DNA of 64,000 bases from the NCBI RefSeq assembly GCF_019972815.1, contig NZ_BPPA01000006.1:1-64000 (forward strand), written 5' to 3'. The stretch's first letter is position 1. Each line of letters begins with the position of its first letter. This document shows, one piece after another, positions 17,110-27,914 of this stretch. The stretch is from Lactobacillus huangpiensis. Lineage in GTDB: Bacteria > Bacillota > Bacilli > Lactobacillales > Lactobacillaceae. The translations under genes and the position numbers were made by a program. The notes beneath the pieces were generated by a model. The model had not been told where the DNA came from and ran no database searches. It saw nothing but the letters and a program-made list of their open reading frames with translations.

Positions 17110-18084
17110 TCAGCTAAAGGCTGAAAACAACTGGTTCATTAATGAATCATAAGCTGAACTATATATCAGCGAAAACAAAATTATTAGAGCAATAATGATA
17201 ATAAAGAAAGAAATGATGTAACCATACATTTTGTCACGTACCGGCTTAAGATTTTCACCTAAAGTAATCACCTGAAAACCCATAAAGAAGTTTGCAATTA
17301 TTAGCAAAAACAATAAAACTGCCATTGAGCCGTTACTTGACCCTAATAACATGATAATAAACGTTAAAACAGTCAGAATTAAGTTCAAATTACTACTATG
17401 AACACCAGAATTAACAAATTCGAGCAAATTTTTGCCGCGACCATAAATAAATCTATAAGCTGCATAATAGCCACCAATAACTATCACTTCAAAAAGGACT
17501 GAGAAAAATAATAGTGCAATTGTAGCATTAAAGGCAATTCCAGAAACTGTATCTCCTAAGCCAAAACCTCCCGCATTGTATCTATTAGCAACAACTTTCA
17601 TTCCAAAATAAATTCCTAAAACTAGCACAATATCTTCTGCAAGGATAGTCACCCAGCCATACCAACTTTCTCCAGTAAGTTCTGAAAATGGATGTTTCCA
17701 TGAAGCCACACACCATTGCCAATAGTTGTTAAACTTCTCTTTTCTTGCGCTACTTGAAGTTTGATATTGATTATTAGCTTGTTCTTGATTTGAAACAGCT
17801 GGTTGAACATAATTTTGCGGTTTTGGTGGCATGGCCTTAGCTTGTGCAAACTGGCTTTCAATTTGACTATTTCGCTCAGAAGTAGATTGCTGATCATTTA
17901 GAGTTGTACTTTGTTTTATATGCTCCGGCTCAATTCTTTCCGGAGTAATTGGTGAGTTTACAGTCTGCTTATAATTTTCTTTATTTTCTTGAACATTACT
18001 GATGTTACGTAAATCGGTACCACATTTAGTACAAAAATTAACGTCAGATTCCATCAAAGCGCCACAATTGGGACATTTTTTCAT
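17110..18084 (-). CDS. Zinc-ribbon multi-pass membrane protein (Yip1/DUF-like)
   Basis: A 324-residue protein. N-terminal zinc ribbon (Cys4/Cys7 and Cys18/Cys21), a Gln/Asn/Pro-rich cytosolic linker to about residue 120, then five or six hydrophobic helices from about 145 to 318, like Yip1-type or DUF6574 membrane proteins. WKHPFSELTGESWYGWVTI precedes the first helix. AGGAGTAAAT lies upstream of the ATG. It is transcribed together with the TcaA-like gene. Function unknown; zinc-ribbon pairs of this sort are usual in lactobacillar envelope-associated loci. Confidence 0.7.
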   Translation of the reverse strand: MKKCPNCGALMESDVNFCTKCGTDLRNISNVQENKENYKQTVNSPITPERIEPEHIKQSTTLNDQQSTSERNSQIESQFAQAKAMPPKPQNYVQPAVSNQEQANNQYQTSSSARKEKFNNYWQWCVASWKHPFSELTGESWYGWVTILAEDIVLVLGIYFGMKVVANRYNAGGFGLGDTVSGIAFNATIALLFFSVLFEVIVIGGYYAAYRFIYGRGKNLLEFVNSGVHSSNLNLILTVLTFIIMLLGSSNGSMAVLLFLLIIANFFMGFQVITLGENLKPVRDKMYGYIISFFIIIIALIILFSLIYSSAYDSLMNQLFSAFS

Positions 18085-18153
18085 TTATTTACTCCTATAA
18101 AAAATAATTATCTTTAATCATTATTTAAAATTGGTTCTTTTTTGTTATCAAAT

Positions 18154-18517
18154 TAATCACCAACTTTAGCCCAGTCAAAATCTTTACCGAATTAACATAT
18201 TCTCCATTGCCATTATCTTGGAAATTATAAATTTCAGGATTGCCTTTTGAATCATTATTTAGAGGGAACAAGTAAACTGCTAAAGGCTTGTTCAAATAAT
18301 GAGTACCCGGTTACTCAGCCATTTTTTGTAGTTTTTCATAATCTGCTTTAGTTGCATTTTTAAGCTATTTATTATCAAGATTATGTGCTTCAACACCAGT
18401 TAAATGCTGTTCATCTGGAGTCAATTCAGCTTTAACATTTTGAATACTAAAGAGCCCCTTCACTAAAAGAACTACAACTATAATTACTTTAATAGTATTC
18501 TTATGTTTATTCTTCAT
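18154..18517 (-). pseudogene. Small secreted protein gene with two nonsense codons and a frameshift
   Basis: The frame from the ATG at 18517 (AGGAAAGAG upstream) reads MKNKHKNTIKVIIVVVLL as signal peptide, then ELTPDEQHLTGVEAHNL, a TAG, LKNATKADYEKLQKMAE, a TAA, then HYLNKPLAVYLFPLNN, GNPEIYNFQDNGNGEYVNS. A frameshift then restores GKDFDWAKVGD and a TAA at 18154. Three disabling changes over about 120 codons show a decayed gene. No family recognised. Confidence 0.78.
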
Positions 18518-18963
18518 TCAACCACTCTTTCCTAAACACAAAATTAATGCTTTCATAAATAAAAGCATTAATTAAGATGCATTTTCCTACAAAATAAGCA
18601 AATTTTATATTGCATACAATTACTTTAGTTAACCTGTAAAACTAATTGTAAATGTGCTACAAATTATAATAGAACTGCTGTAGCAGTTTTGGAACATCAT
18701 ATAAAAATAATAAAAAGAGAGATTATAGTAGCAGTAAACTTTTCATTTATGAACATGCAAAACGATTTAGACCAAGTTAAGAGTTTTTACTATTAAAAAT
18801 GCTTTTTTGCTTTTTGTTTTTATATAATATAATTATTTATTCATTATTTATAAGTGTAATTATAAAATCATGAATTAGTAAGATATAACTATCTTTAAGA
18901 TTTTCTAAACATGTAATTTTATTTTTTTATTGAAAGAAAAATATTCTTTTTTAAATTTCAAAT
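18518..18963. other. AT-rich gene-free gap
   Basis: About 450 bases without a credible gene. It contains a perfect inverted repeat AATTAATGCTTT / AAAGCATTAATT (18542-18573) without a clean T run and a small hairpin AACTGC/GCAGTT near 18672. Short poly-A and poly-T tracts fill the rest. Nothing else is recognised. Confidence 0.5.
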
Positions 18964-18993
18964 AAAAAAATAAGAGCATGTTAGCTCTTATTT
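18964..18993 (-). terminator. Intrinsic terminator after the 19009 gene
   Basis: AAATAAGAGC / GCTCTTATTT, loop ATGTTA, followed on the minus strand by a T run. Confidence 0.85.
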
Positions 18994-19008
18994 TGAATAA
19001 TTTTTGTT

Positions 19009-20721
19009 CTAATTAATATTTGTGCTTACGAGTAACTCAGCTCTTTGAGCTAAATTAACATATAACTTATTATCACTTACTGATAGTCCCTCAATTTCAC
19101 GACCAGTATCAAATGAATAGGTATCCTTTATTTTACCATTACGTCCAATCTTAAAGATTAAATCATTAAAGGCTAAATAAAAGTTTTTGTTTTTAGCATC
19201 ATAGGTAAACCCCTGTACTGGAGCGTTGTTATTAACAAAGTTGCCATCAGTTTTTCCTACTAACTTTGGATACCAGTTATCACCGGTACGAGTAAATTCC
19301 CAGTATTCATAGCAATTATTTTCTGTGTCATGATAAATTGTATACATATCATAGTCAGAAACTATTACACCATTTTGGAAATAACGCGAACTCTTTCCAT
19401 CATCGATCCAAGTTTTAATTGTCCAAATTTTATTAATCTGCAAGTCACTTTTACGTATTTGAATTAATTCTTCAGAATCATTTGTATCTTTCAAAGTATT
19501 GTCATTGTTTAAAACATAAATGTATTTGTCACTTGAGCCCATAGCTTGTCCGTGACCGATTGGAATATACGGACTAACTTTGATATGTTTAACGTAATTG
19601 TTAAACTTCTTCTGGGTCATATCAAGCAAATGTTGTGAATTATAGGGATTGGTCAATTTGTTCAAATCATAACCAACAATATGACCTGACATTAAATCTG
19701 TATGGCTCAAAAGACTTGTGTATGTCCAACCATCAGAAACGGTTACTCCTTCGGGAATATGTCCGACACGGTTAATGTTATCATCAGTTGGATCGGCAAC
19801 ACTTAGTAAAACCGGTTGATAAAACTTGGTTTTCAGTGTCAAATTGCCACTAGTTAAAGTATGTTTACTATCTTCTGGACTATACTCTGTTGGACTAAGA
19901 TAGTTTAAGGATGAACCATAATGAGTTTTCCATGCTTGATAATCATTTGTGCCTGGCTGAGCTTGGAAGGAATTAAATGTATCTGCATCAACAACTCCTT
20001 CTTTAGTGCTCTTCCTAACCGTTACTTTGACTGTGACAGTTGCGTCTCCATAAGTATATTTCACTTTATATGTTTTAGGAGTACCACAATTTATACTATC
20101 TTTAGAAACAATTACCTGACTATTGTCAATTACAGTTCCCATGCTATTTGTAACATATGAAATTGCATCTTTTGTTGAAAAGTTATAAAACTCATTGCGA
20201 ACTAAAGTAACAGACTTAGGAACAGCAATTTTGTTTCTGTCAAAGTAATTTTCATTTACATAACCTACTTCACGACCATTTACATAAATACGCCAATAGC
20301 GATATTTCTTGGTTTCGATCAGTTGATCCGACTGAATATGGCTGTACTGAAAATTAATGCCATCAGCTACTTTAGTACTAACTTTGCCGTCTTTAACTTC
20401 TTTCCAAACCTTATAGTTTTTGTTACCGGCAACTTTTGTCATCATAGCAAAACCAGTAACAACCTGTTTTGGCTTAGGCTTAGGTTTAGTATTATCTTGG
20501 TTATCTGTACCATTTTGATCAGTTTGACCAGATTTATTGGTATCAGTATTATCAGAATTTGCATCAGTTGAGCTGTTCGATGATTTATTATTATCATCTT
20601 GAACTGGCGGCTGAGTGCTACTGGAATCTGCCGCAACTGATGTAGTTGGCAAACCGGTATAGATCAATAGTCCGGCAACTATAGTCAGTAAATAGGTTAT
20701 TGTTTTCTTACAAAGCTTCAA
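19009..20721 (-). CDS. Secreted SH3-like/propeller-like surface protein (paralogue)
   Basis: A 570-residue exported protein. The start is TTG at 20721 with GGAGG seven bases upstream; the longer frame to 20775 lacks a ribosome binding site. Signal peptide residues 1-30 (cleavage near TTSVAA), then a disordered S/T/N/D/Q linker ending in KPKPKPK (about 31-85), a GW/SH3-like module (YRYWRIYVNGREVGYVNENYF), an Ig-like strand-rich stretch and a propeller-like C-terminal half (PYIPIGHGQAMGSSDKYIYV, QGFTYDAKNKNFYLAFND, REIEGLSVSDNKLYVNLA). It is collinear with 10198-11724 throughout, except that this copy adds the linker. No sortase signal. Ligand unknown. Confidence 0.75.
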   Translation of the reverse strand: MKLCKKTITYLLTIVAGLLIYTGLPTTSVAADSSSTQPPVQDDNNKSSNSSTDANSDNTDTNKSGQTDQNGTDNQDNTKPKPKPKQVVTGFAMMTKVAGNKNYKVWKEVKDGKVSTKVADGINFQYSHIQSDQLIETKKYRYWRIYVNGREVGYVNENYFDRNKIAVPKSVTLVRNEFYNFSTKDAISYVTNSMGTVIDNSQVIVSKDSINCGTPKTYKVKYTYGDATVTVKVTVRKSTKEGVVDADTFNSFQAQPGTNDYQAWKTHYGSSLNYLSPTEYSPEDSKHTLTSGNLTLKTKFYQPVLLSVADPTDDNINRVGHIPEGVTVSDGWTYTSLLSHTDLMSGHIVGYDLNKLTNPYNSQHLLDMTQKKFNNYVKHIKVSPYIPIGHGQAMGSSDKYIYVLNNDNTLKDTNDSEELIQIRKSDLQINKIWTIKTWIDDGKSSRYFQNGVIVSDYDMYTIYHDTENNCYEYWEFTRTGDNWYPKLVGKTDGNFVNNNAPVQGFTYDAKNKNFYLAFNDLIFKIGRNGKIKDTYSFDTGREIEGLSVSDNKLYVNLAQRAELLVSTNIN

Positions 20722-20805
20722 AATATATCCTCCAATATTTAAGTTTACCTTTAAATTATATAATAAAAACTTCATTAAAAAGAATACAAAATTAATACAC
20801 TTTCA

Positions 20806-20834
20806 TTGACAGCACGTAATGTAAGTGATTTAAT
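20806..20834 (+). promoter_or_regulatory. Sigma-A promoter of clpP
   Basis: Consensus -35 TTGACA, 17-base spacer, -10 TTTAAT. The start would fall inside the CIRCE element. Confidence 0.85.
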
Positions 20835-20860
20835 TAGCACTGTACTTGATAGAGTGCTAA
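20834..20860 (+). promoter_or_regulatory. CIRCE operator (HrcA binding site) upstream of clpP
   Basis: TTAGCACTG, nine bases, GAGTGCTAA: the CIRCE inverted repeat with a single deviation (G for C at the ninth base). It overlaps the expected transcription start of clpP. No CtsR-type GGTCAAA repeat is visible. Confidence 0.9.
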
Positions 20861-20881
20861 TTATATTTAGGAGGTAGAAAG

Positions 20882-21466
20882 ATGCTTGTACCTACAGTTA
20901 TTGAACAAACTGCACGCGGCGAACGCGCATATGATATATATTCACGTTTATTGAAAGACAGAATCATCATGCTAAGTGGTGAAATTAACGATGATATGGC
21001 AAATTCAATTATTGCACAATTACTATTTCTTGATGCTCAAGACAACACCAAGGATATTTCACTTTACATTAATTCACCGGGTGGTGTGATTACTTCTGGC
21101 TTAGCAATCATGGATACCATGAACTTTATTAAATCAGATGTTTCAACCATCGCTATTGGTATGGCAGCCTCTATGGCTTCCATTTTACTTACTAGTGGTG
21201 CAAAAGGTAAACGTTTTGCATTACCTAATTCAACGGTTCTAATTCACCAGCCTTTAGGTGGTGCTCAAGGTCAGCAAACTGATATTCAAATTGCAGCCAA
21301 TGAGATTTTAAAGAGCCGTGAAAAGATTAACCGGATTTTACATGAAACTACTGGCCAGCCTTTAGAAAAGATTCAAAAGGATACTGAGCGCGATAACTAC
21401 ATGACAGCTCAGCAGGCTAAAGACTATGGTTTAATCGATGAAATTATGGTTAACCAAAAGAAATAA
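20882..21466 (+). CDS. clpP: ATP-dependent Clp protease proteolytic subunit
   Basis: A 194-residue serine peptidase forming the tetradecameric barrel that degrades proteins unfolded by ClpX/ClpC/ClpE. The catalytic triad is Ser97 (MAASMAS), His122 (LIHQPLGG) and Asp171 (TERDNYM). AGGAGG precedes the ATG. A lone plus-strand gene with its own heat-shock control through CIRCE, ended by a bidirectional terminator shared with whiA. Confidence 0.98.
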   Translation: MLVPTVIEQTARGERAYDIYSRLLKDRIIMLSGEINDDMANSIIAQLLFLDAQDNTKDISLYINSPGGVITSGLAIMDTMNFIKSDVSTIAIGMAASMASILLTSGAKGKRFALPNSTVLIHQPLGGAQGQQTDIQIAANEILKSREKINRILHETTGQPLEKIQKDTERDNYMTAQQAKDYGLIDEIMVNQKK

Positions 21467-21495
21467 ACGTTAGCAATCAGCTTGTATCAAAGAAG

Positions 21496-21526
21496 AAACC
21501 CATCCGCATGGATGGGTTTATTTTTT
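21496..21526. terminator. Bidirectional terminator between clpP and whiA
   Basis: AAACCCATCC / GGATGGGTTT with loop GCAT, followed on the plus strand by TTTTTT. It also lies at the end of whiA. Confidence 0.88.
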
Positions 21527-22460
21527 ATTTCTGTATGTTTTCTGCTATATCATGAATTTTTTTGAAACGATGATTGACTCCTGATTTTGATATCGGACCG
21601 TCCGGAACTTGCTGTGCTATTTCTTTGAGTGAAAGTTCAGGTTCATCTAATCTTAGTCTAGCCAAACCCTGCAATTTTTCAGGAATATTTTCTAAGCCAA
21701 TTTTGCGCTCAATTAGCTCAATGTCTTCAACCTGTTTCGCTGCAGCATTTGCCGTCTTTTTTAAATTGGCTGTATCACAATTAACAAGCCGGTTCACAGA
21801 ATTCCGCATGTCACGCATAATGCGCAGATCTTCAAAAGACAGCATCGCATTCAACGCTCCAACAATATGTAAAAAGTCACCAATTTTTTCAGCTTCTTTT
21901 AGGTATACAATATAACCTCGTCGTCTTTTCGTACTTTTAGCATTCAAATTAAAACGATCATTCATAATCTTAAGTAAATCATCATTATGATCTTGATAAA
22001 TAGAATAAATCTCTAAATGATACCTGCTCGTATTGGGATTATTCACACTGCCACTGGCTAAAAACGCACCCCTGAGATATGACATTGCTCCTTCACGTGA
22101 CTTAATGATTCTGTCTGGGATTCTGGTGATTAAATTTAACGAGGGCGTTAAAATTTCTAAATTATTCAGTATTTCTTTGACATGATTTTGCAGTCGTACC
22201 AAATACTGGTTATTTTTCTTAAGCTTCATTTTGCGTGAAACTATTAATTGTGGCTCAACTTTATATGCAGTTTTTATTAAAGAAAATATACGTCTGGCAA
22301 TTGCAGGATTTTCAGTAGTTATATCAAGGCTAAACTGATGTTCGTGAAAATTTAAGACACCATTCATGCGCAAAAAAGCAGCCAATTCTGCTTTAGCATG
22401 TTCAGGATGAATAGGTAATGAGGTCAACTCTTTTTTCACATTACTTGCATAGCTTGCCAT
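21525..22460 (-). CDS. whiA: DNA-binding protein WhiA
   Basis: A 311-residue protein with an N-terminal LAGLIDADG-like domain without nuclease activity (MSYLRGAFLASGSVNNP) and a C-terminal HTH (LSLKEIAQQVPDGPISKSGV). In Bacillus WhiA affects chromosome segregation and cell division. It is the last gene of rapZ-yvcK-whiA, six bases after yvcK. Confidence 0.96.
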   Translation of the reverse strand: MASYASNVKKELTSLPIHPEHAKAELAAFLRMNGVLNFHEHQFSLDITTENPAIARRIFSLIKTAYKVEPQLIVSRKMKLKKNNQYLVRLQNHVKEILNNLEILTPSLNLITRIPDRIIKSREGAMSYLRGAFLASGSVNNPNTSRYHLEIYSIYQDHNDDLLKIMNDRFNLNAKSTKRRRGYIVYLKEAEKIGDFLHIVGALNAMLSFEDLRIMRDMRNSVNRLVNCDTANLKKTANAAAKQVEDIELIERKIGLENIPEKLQGLARLRLDEPELSLKEIAQQVPDGPISKSGVNHRFKKIHDIAENIQK

Positions 22461-22466
22461 TGTTTG

Positions 22467-23492
22467 TTATTCCTTCCTGCGAGACATTGCGGCATATGCC
22501 AAGTTGATGATTTCCTCAGCTACTTTTTTACCATCATGAAAAACCAAGCCACTATGCTGGTCAATAAAATCATCAGTAATCACGCGACACCCCTGCTCAC
22601 GCAATCCCTTGAAATCATTTTTAACAGGTTCAAGGTAGGCGTCATAATCTTTAGGATTGAACTTAGGCATATCTATTTTGGCACCATTAACCAAAGTCGT
22701 ATTAATGTAGTGTCCACCAAGATGGGCATTGATTACTCTTACATGATCACAATCTGAAAAATGATCTGTCTCACCTAATTGGGTCATAATATTGCATATA
22801 TAAATTACCTCTGCATTAGTTTTTTTGACAGCCTCTCCTAAATTAGGAATCATTAGGTTAGGCAAGATTGATGTAAACAAACTTCCAGGTCCTAAGACTA
22901 CAGCATCAGCATTTTTTATTGCCTCCAAAACAGGCGGTACAGCTTCTGGTTCAGACTTGGAATTTGTATTTGTAACCCATACTCGTTTAATTCTTTTGTC
23001 TTTATCAGTAATTTCTTTTTCACCATCTTGAATAGAACCATCAACAAATTCTGCATTAAGCGTTAAGGGCTCATTAGAGGCTGGAAAAACATGACCGTCC
23101 ACTCTCATCATTGTAGATAAAGACTGTACTGCATCAAAAATATTTCCGTGCATTTCATTCAAAGCAGCGATAATCAAATTACCAATGGCATGGCCAGAGA
23201 AAAATGAATCGGAAGAATCAAAGCGATACTGGAAGACATCTTTTTCTTCTTGGGAAATTTCACTTAACGAAACTAAAACATTACGGATATCACCAGGTGG
23301 AACAACATTAATAAAATTGCGAATAGAACCAGAAGAACCTCCGTCATCTGAAACTGTCACTATCGCTGTGATATCAGCATTCTTCTCTTTGAGCGCATTT
23401 AAAACAACCGGCAGCCCTGTACCGCCACCAATAACTACAACCTTAGGTCTCCTGCTTTTCGTAGTGCGAATTGCTTTTTCATCAAATGTCAT
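22467..23492 (-). CDS. yvcK: YvcK/CofD-like protein (gluconeogenesis/morphology factor)
   Basis: A 341-residue protein of the CofD/YvcK family that binds UDP-sugars and controls cell-wall carbon routing in Bacillus. The N-terminal nucleotide motif [12 protein letters not shown] and the [12 protein letters not shown] and [11 protein letters not shown] motifs are intact. The start is the ATG at 23492, four bases past the rapZ stop and preceded by AGGTG; the longer open frame to 23543 overlaps rapZ by 47 bases and lacks a ribosome binding site. Confidence 0.95.
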   Translation of the reverse strand: MTFDEKAIRTTKSRRPKVVVIGGGTGLPVVLNALKEKNADITAIVTVSDDGGSSGSIRNFINVVPPGDIRNVLVSLSEISQEEKDVFQYRFDSSDSFFSGHAIGNLIIAALNEMHGNIFDAVQSLSTMMRVDGHVFPASNEPLTLNAEFVDGSIQDGEKEITDKDKRIKRVWVTNTNSKSEPEAVPPVLEAIKNADAVVLGPGSLFTSILPNLMIPNLGEAVKKTNAEVIYICNIMTQLGETDHFSDCDHVRVINAHLGGHYINTTLVNGAKIDMPKFNPKDYDAYLEPVKNDFKGLREQGCRVITDDFIDQHSGLVFHDGKKVAEEIINLAYAAMSRRKE

Positions 23493-23496
23493 ATAA

Positions 23497-24375
23497 TCAC
23501 CTATTTCTAGCGTAACGACTAATTTCACGATGGGTGATGTCAACCGTGTAATCTTCAGCCAAATCTTTTGCTAATTGGTGTGCGATTGCTACACTGCGGT
23601 GCTGCCCACCTGTACAACCAATCGCAATAGTTAACTTGCTTTTACCTTCTTTGATATATCCTGGTAAAGCATCTTTTAATAAATCCAAAAATTTCTGATA
23701 AAAGCTGCGAGTTTCTTTTTTCTCCATCACATAATTAAAAACTCTCTTATCAAGACCGGTAAATGGTCGCAATTCTGGAATGTAAAATGGATTAGGTAAA
23801 AATCTGACATCCATCACAATATCAGCGTCAATCGGCATGCCATATTTAAAGCCAAAAGATAATACTTCAATTGAAAAGGGCTGTTTATGCTTTTCACTAA
23901 ATCTATTAGCCATCTCTTGCTTCAATTCTTTTGGACTTAGATTAGACGTATCAATTATGTCATTTGCACGACTTTTGATGCCGGTTAAAATTCGTCTCTC
24001 TTCTAGGATACCATCAAGTAAACGACCGTTATTGGCCAAAGGTGGTACACGCCTTGTTTCTTTATAGCGTGCTACTAAAGTATTATTTGTCGCATCTAAA
24101 AAGACTATCCTTGTTTGAACATTGCCGTTATCTTCAAGTGAATTGATTTCATTATCCAAATCCTTATAAAACCGTCTAACACGTAAATCAATTACCACAG
24201 CCACTTTGGTAAAACCATCTGAATTCACGATCAAGTCCCAAAAACTTGGCAAAAGCGTTGGAGGCAAATTATCTACTACAAAATAGCCCATGTCTTCTAA
24301 AGCATGAGAAGCTACGGTTTTTCCTGCTCCACTCATTCCAGTAACAATCAGTAGCTGCTTTTTGTGCTTAGCCAT
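23497..24375 (-). CDS. rapZ: RapZ family nucleotide-binding protein
   Basis: A 292-residue P-loop protein. Walker A GMSGAGKT at residues 13-20; C-terminal [16 protein letters not shown] typical of RapZ (YvcJ in Bacillus). In E. coli it guides RNase E to GlmZ; in Firmicutes its role is less clear (competence effect in Bacillus). First gene of the rapZ-yvcK-whiA operon, with AGGAGGT upstream of the ATG. Confidence 0.96.
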   Translation of the reverse strand: MAKHKKQLLIVTGMSGAGKTVASHALEDMGYFVVDNLPPTLLPSFWDLIVNSDGFTKVAVVIDLRVRRFYKDLDNEINSLEDNGNVQTRIVFLDATNNTLVARYKETRRVPPLANNGRLLDGILEERRILTGIKSRANDIIDTSNLSPKELKQEMANRFSEKHKQPFSIEVLSFGFKYGMPIDADIVMDVRFLPNPFYIPELRPFTGLDKRVFNYVMEKKETRSFYQKFLDLLKDALPGYIKEGKSKLTIAIGCTGGQHRSVAIAHQLAKDLAEDYTVDITHREISRYARNR

Positions 24376-24436
24376 TTTTGCTGACCTCCTATTACTAAAA
24401 TTATAACATACCAGGTGTGCCCTTACTTTTTTGGGT

Positions 24437-24462
24437 AAAAAAAAAGTTCATTTGAACTTTTT
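24437..24462 (-). terminator. Intrinsic terminator after the DUF308 gene
   Basis: AAGTTC / GAACTT with surrounding A/T runs on both sides, just past the stop at 24469. Confidence 0.75.
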
Positions 24463-24468
24463 CATATA

Positions 24469-25011
24469 TTATCTGTTAACAAATGCAGCAATAATTTCGT
24501 TAATTCCAAAGATCAATAGCCAGAAAGACACTAGCCAAATCAAGGTTAATGCGGATAATGCCGGATTAAACATCAAACTAATTGCTATTAACAATCCCAA
24601 AATGTTTAAAATAATGTTTATCCAAAAGAAAAAGGTAGAAACCTTTCTCATATTCCAAGAAAAAATAATGCCAGAGATTGAGTCAAATAGAAACCAAAAT
24701 GCAAATAAATATGCAATAGTTAATCCACCAGCATCATAGGAATAGAGAAATAAAATTCCTACGATAATATCAAGCACTCCTGAAACTATTGACAACCAGC
24801 TAGAAGGGATAAAATACCTAAAACGGCTGTAAAATACTAACCAAACAAAACCTTGGACAATGGAAACGATAGCAAAAAGCAAAACAAATGCATGTAGCGC
24901 TTTACCAGGATGGCGCAATAAAAATAGTCCAGCAATTATCATTAATATACCGGAAATAAATGCGGCCCAGTTAAACCCGCGATTTCCTCTGTAACTAGAA
25001 AAATTATCCAT
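24469..25011 (-). CDS. HdeD/DUF308-family membrane protein
   Basis: A 180-residue protein with about six hydrophobic helices arranged as in HdeD (GILMIIAGLFLLRHPGKA, SGVLDIIVGILFLYSYDAG, then LWLVSFWLLIFGINEIIAA). Acid-resistance involvement is known for E. coli HdeD, not established here. The ATG at 25011 is preceded by AAGGAGGAAT, so the upstream ten codons of the open frame are not translated. It follows uvrA by about 50 bases. Confidence 0.88.
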   Translation of the reverse strand: MDNFSSYRGNRGFNWAAFISGILMIIAGLFLLRHPGKALHAFVLLFAIVSIVQGFVWLVFYSRFRYFIPSSWLSIVSGVLDIIVGILFLYSYDAGGLTIAYLFAFWFLFDSISGIIFSWNMRKVSTFFFWINIILNILGLLIAISLMFNPALSALTLIWLVSFWLLIFGINEIIAAFVNR

Positions 25012-25061
25012 TTTTATTCCTCCTTGCGCTATATTGTACACTTTATTGTGAATAATTAATA

Positions 25062-27914
25062 CTATTTACTTGGTTTTTCACTAGCCTTTTTAGTTAATGC
25101 TGTGTCCCTTTTTAGCACTGGTTTTAAATATTGCCCCGTGTAGCTTTCTTTAACTTTGGCTACTTGCTCTGGGGTTCCGGTAGCAACAATTTTGCCACCA
25201 GCCTCCCCTCCTTCGGGTCCAAGGTCAATCAACCAGTCAGCATTTTTAATCACATCTAAATTGTGTTCAATTATTAAAACAGTATTTCCTTGATCAACCA
25301 ATCTTTGCAATACTTCCAATAAACGCTTGATATCATCGGTATGTAGTCCAGTTGTAGGTTCATCAAGAATATAGAAATTCTTTCCCGTTGACAACTTTTG
25401 TAGTTCAGCTGCCAGCTTCATTCTTTGAGCTTCACCACCAGAAAGAGTAGTAGCAGACTGACCCAATTTGACGTAGCCTAAGCCAACATCCACGATTGTC
25501 TGCAATTTACGAGCAATCTTAGGAATTTTTTTGAAAAAGGTACAAGCCTCACTGATTGTCATATCCAATACTTGTGCAATGTTCTTCTTACGGTATGTAA
25601 CTTCTAAAGTTTCAGAATTGTAGCGACTGCCATGACATACTTCACACGGAACATAAACATCTGGTAGGAAGTTCATCTCTATTTTAATAATACCGTCACC
25701 ATGACAGGCTTCACAACGACCACCTTTAACATTAAATGAAAAACGTGCTTTGGTATAACCGCGGAGCTTGGCTTCATTTGTCTGAGCAAACAGCGCTCTA
25801 ATATCATCAAAGACGCTGGTATATGTGGCGGGATTACTACGTGGAGTGCGTCCGATTGGGCTTTGGTCAATATCAATAATCTTTTCAATATTTTGATATC
25901 CGCTAATACTCTTATATTTGCCAGGTTTGGTTTGATTTCTATTTAATTTCTGTGCCAGGGCACGCTTTAATATCATATTAACTAAAGTTGACTTGCCGGA
26001 TCCGGAAACTCCGGTAACCACAATTAATTTGCCAAGGGGAAACTCAACCTTGAGGTTTTTAAGATTATTTTCTGCCGCACCTGTTAATGTGATTTTCTTG
26101 CCATTGCCTTTACGCCTTTTCAAAGGCACAGGGACAAACTTCTTACCAGCCATATATTGCCCGGTTAAGGATTTATTGTTTTGTTCAACTTCTTCAGGAG
26201 TTCCGGCAGCCATGACTTTACCGCCGTATGTACCAGCACCTGGCCCCATATCAATCAAGTAGTCAGCTTGTCTCATAGTTTCATCATCATGCTCGACAAC
26301 GATAAGTGAATTGCCCAAATCACGCATGCGCTTTAGAGCAGCTATCAACCTGTCATTATCACGTTGGTGCAAACCAATTGAAGGCTCATCGAGAACATAC
26401 ATAACACCTGAAAGATTAGAACCAATTTGAGTTGCGAGTCGAATTCTTTGAGCTTCGCCACCAGACAAAGTGTTAGCAGAACGTGACAGTGTCAAGTAAT
26501 CTAAGCCTACGCTATTCAAAAAATTGAGTCGATCGCGCACTTCTTTTAATATCGGTTTTGCAATTACTGACTCCTGCTCGTCAAGTTTGATATTTGTGAA
26601 AAATTCAAGAGCATGACTAATTGCCAAATCAGAAGCTTCAGCAATGTCTTTGCCATTGACTTTGACAGCCAGGGCTTTACGATTTAACCGCTTGCCATGA
26701 CAGGTTGAACAGGTCAGCTCAGTCATATATTTTCCCATAACATCACGCATGAATTTGGACATTGGATGGTAATAGCGTCTTTCAACATTTTCCATGGCAC
26801 CTTCAAAAGGTGCAGTAGTGTCATTAACGCCAAAATCACCAGTTACATGAAATTTAATTTTCTTAGTCGAGCCATGCAGAATCGTCTCTCTTTGCTTTTT
26901 GGTTAATTTACCAAAAGGTTTGTCTAGGGGAATTTTTAACGCTGCACAAGCTTGTTCAAGCATTTCCCCATAGTACTTCGAATTCTTCCATGGTGCGATT
27001 GCACCTTCTGCCAAAGTTTTACTTTTATCTGGGACGACTAAATCTTCATCGACTGATAACTTCACACCCAAGCCATCACAACCAGGACAGGCTCCAAATG
27101 GTGCGTTAAAAGAAAATAGACGCGGTTCCATTTCACCTACAGTAAAACCACATTTAGGACAAGCATAGTACTCTGAAAAATTGATCATATCACTACCGAT
27201 AACATCAACATTCATATAACCATCCGATAAACGCAAAGCAGCTTCTACTGAATCAAAAAGTCGCGAACGAATACCTTCTTTAACAATTAAACGATCAACG
27301 ACGATATCAATTGAATGGCGTTTATTCTTTTCTAAATCAAATTCTTCACCAATCTCATGCATAGTACCATCGACAATGACACGCACATATCCGGCGCGTT
27401 GTACCCGTTTAAAAACTTCTTTATGAGCACCTCTTTTAGATCTAATTACAGGTGCCAGAATTTGAATACGACTTCGCTCAGGTAAAGCTAAAATACGATT
27501 TACCATCTGCTCGACTGACTGACGCTCAATTAAGGTGCCATCATTTGGACAAACCGGATGCCCAACTCGAGCCCATAATAATCGTAGATAGTCATTGATT
27601 TCAGTCACTGTGCCAACAGTTGACCTGGGATTATGTGAGGTAGTTTTCTGATCAATTGAAATCGCAGGATTTAAACCATCAATCGAATCAACATCAGGTT
27701 TGTCCATTTGACCCAAAAATTGCCGTGCATAGCTTGACAATGACTGAACATACCTTCTTCGTCCTTCAGCATATAATGTATCAAAAGCTAAAGAACTTTT
27801 CCCAGAACCTGACAAACCAGTAATAACGACCAATTTATCCTTAGGAATTGACAGGTTAATGTCTTTTAAATTATGTTCACGGGCTCCCCGAATAACAATC
27901 TTATCATTTACCAT
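25062..27914 (-). CDS. uvrA: Excinuclease ABC subunit A
   Basis: A 950-residue damage-recognition ATPase of nucleotide excision repair. Two ABC ATPase halves, Walker [10 protein letters not shown] and GVSGSGKST, two signature segments LSGGEAQR, and zinc modules ([14 protein letters not shown] and [15 protein letters not shown]) are present. Start overlaps the uvrB stop by 11 bases, so it is translated from the uvrB-uvrA message. Confidence 0.98.
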   Translation of the reverse strand: MVNDKIVIRGAREHNLKDINLSIPKDKLVVITGLSGSGKSSLAFDTLYAEGRRRYVQSLSSYARQFLGQMDKPDVDSIDGLNPAISIDQKTTSHNPRSTVGTVTEINDYLRLLWARVGHPVCPNDGTLIERQSVEQMVNRILALPERSRIQILAPVIRSKRGAHKEVFKRVQRAGYVRVIVDGTMHEIGEEFDLEKNKRHSIDIVVDRLIVKEGIRSRLFDSVEAALRLSDGYMNVDVIGSDMINFSEYYACPKCGFTVGEMEPRLFSFNAPFGACPGCDGLGVKLSVDEDLVVPDKSKTLAEGAIAPWKNSKYYGEMLEQACAALKIPLDKPFGKLTKKQRETILHGSTKKIKFHVTGDFGVNDTTAPFEGAMENVERRYYHPMSKFMRDVMGKYMTELTCSTCHGKRLNRKALAVKVNGKDIAEASDLAISHALEFFTNIKLDEQESVIAKPILKEVRDRLNFLNSVGLDYLTLSRSANTLSGGEAQRIRLATQIGSNLSGVMYVLDEPSIGLHQRDNDRLIAALKRMRDLGNSLIVVEHDDETMRQADYLIDMGPGAGTYGGKVMAAGTPEEVEQNNKSLTGQYMAGKKFVPVPLKRRKGNGKKITLTGAAENNLKNLKVEFPLGKLIVVTGVSGSGKSTLVNMILKRALAQKLNRNQTKPGKYKSISGYQNIEKIIDIDQSPIGRTPRSNPATYTSVFDDIRALFAQTNEAKLRGYTKARFSFNVKGGRCEACHGDGIIKIEMNFLPDVYVPCEVCHGSRYNSETLEVTYRKKNIAQVLDMTISEACTFFKKIPKIARKLQTIVDVGLGYVKLGQSATTLSGGEAQRMKLAAELQKLSTGKNFYILDEPTTGLHTDDIKRLLEVLQRLVDQGNTVLIIEHNLDVIKNADWLIDLGPEGGEAGGKIVATGTPEQVAKVKESYTGQYLKPVLKRDTALTKKASEKPSK

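Noticed and set aside
18542..18573. Perfect 12-base inverted repeat
   Set aside because: No clear T run or neighbouring gene end on either strand, so it is listed only as a repeat within an empty gap and not as a terminator or operator.
18750..18797. Short plus-strand frame starting MNMQNDLDQVKSF
   Set aside because: Only 15 codons, no ribosome binding site and no similarity recognised.
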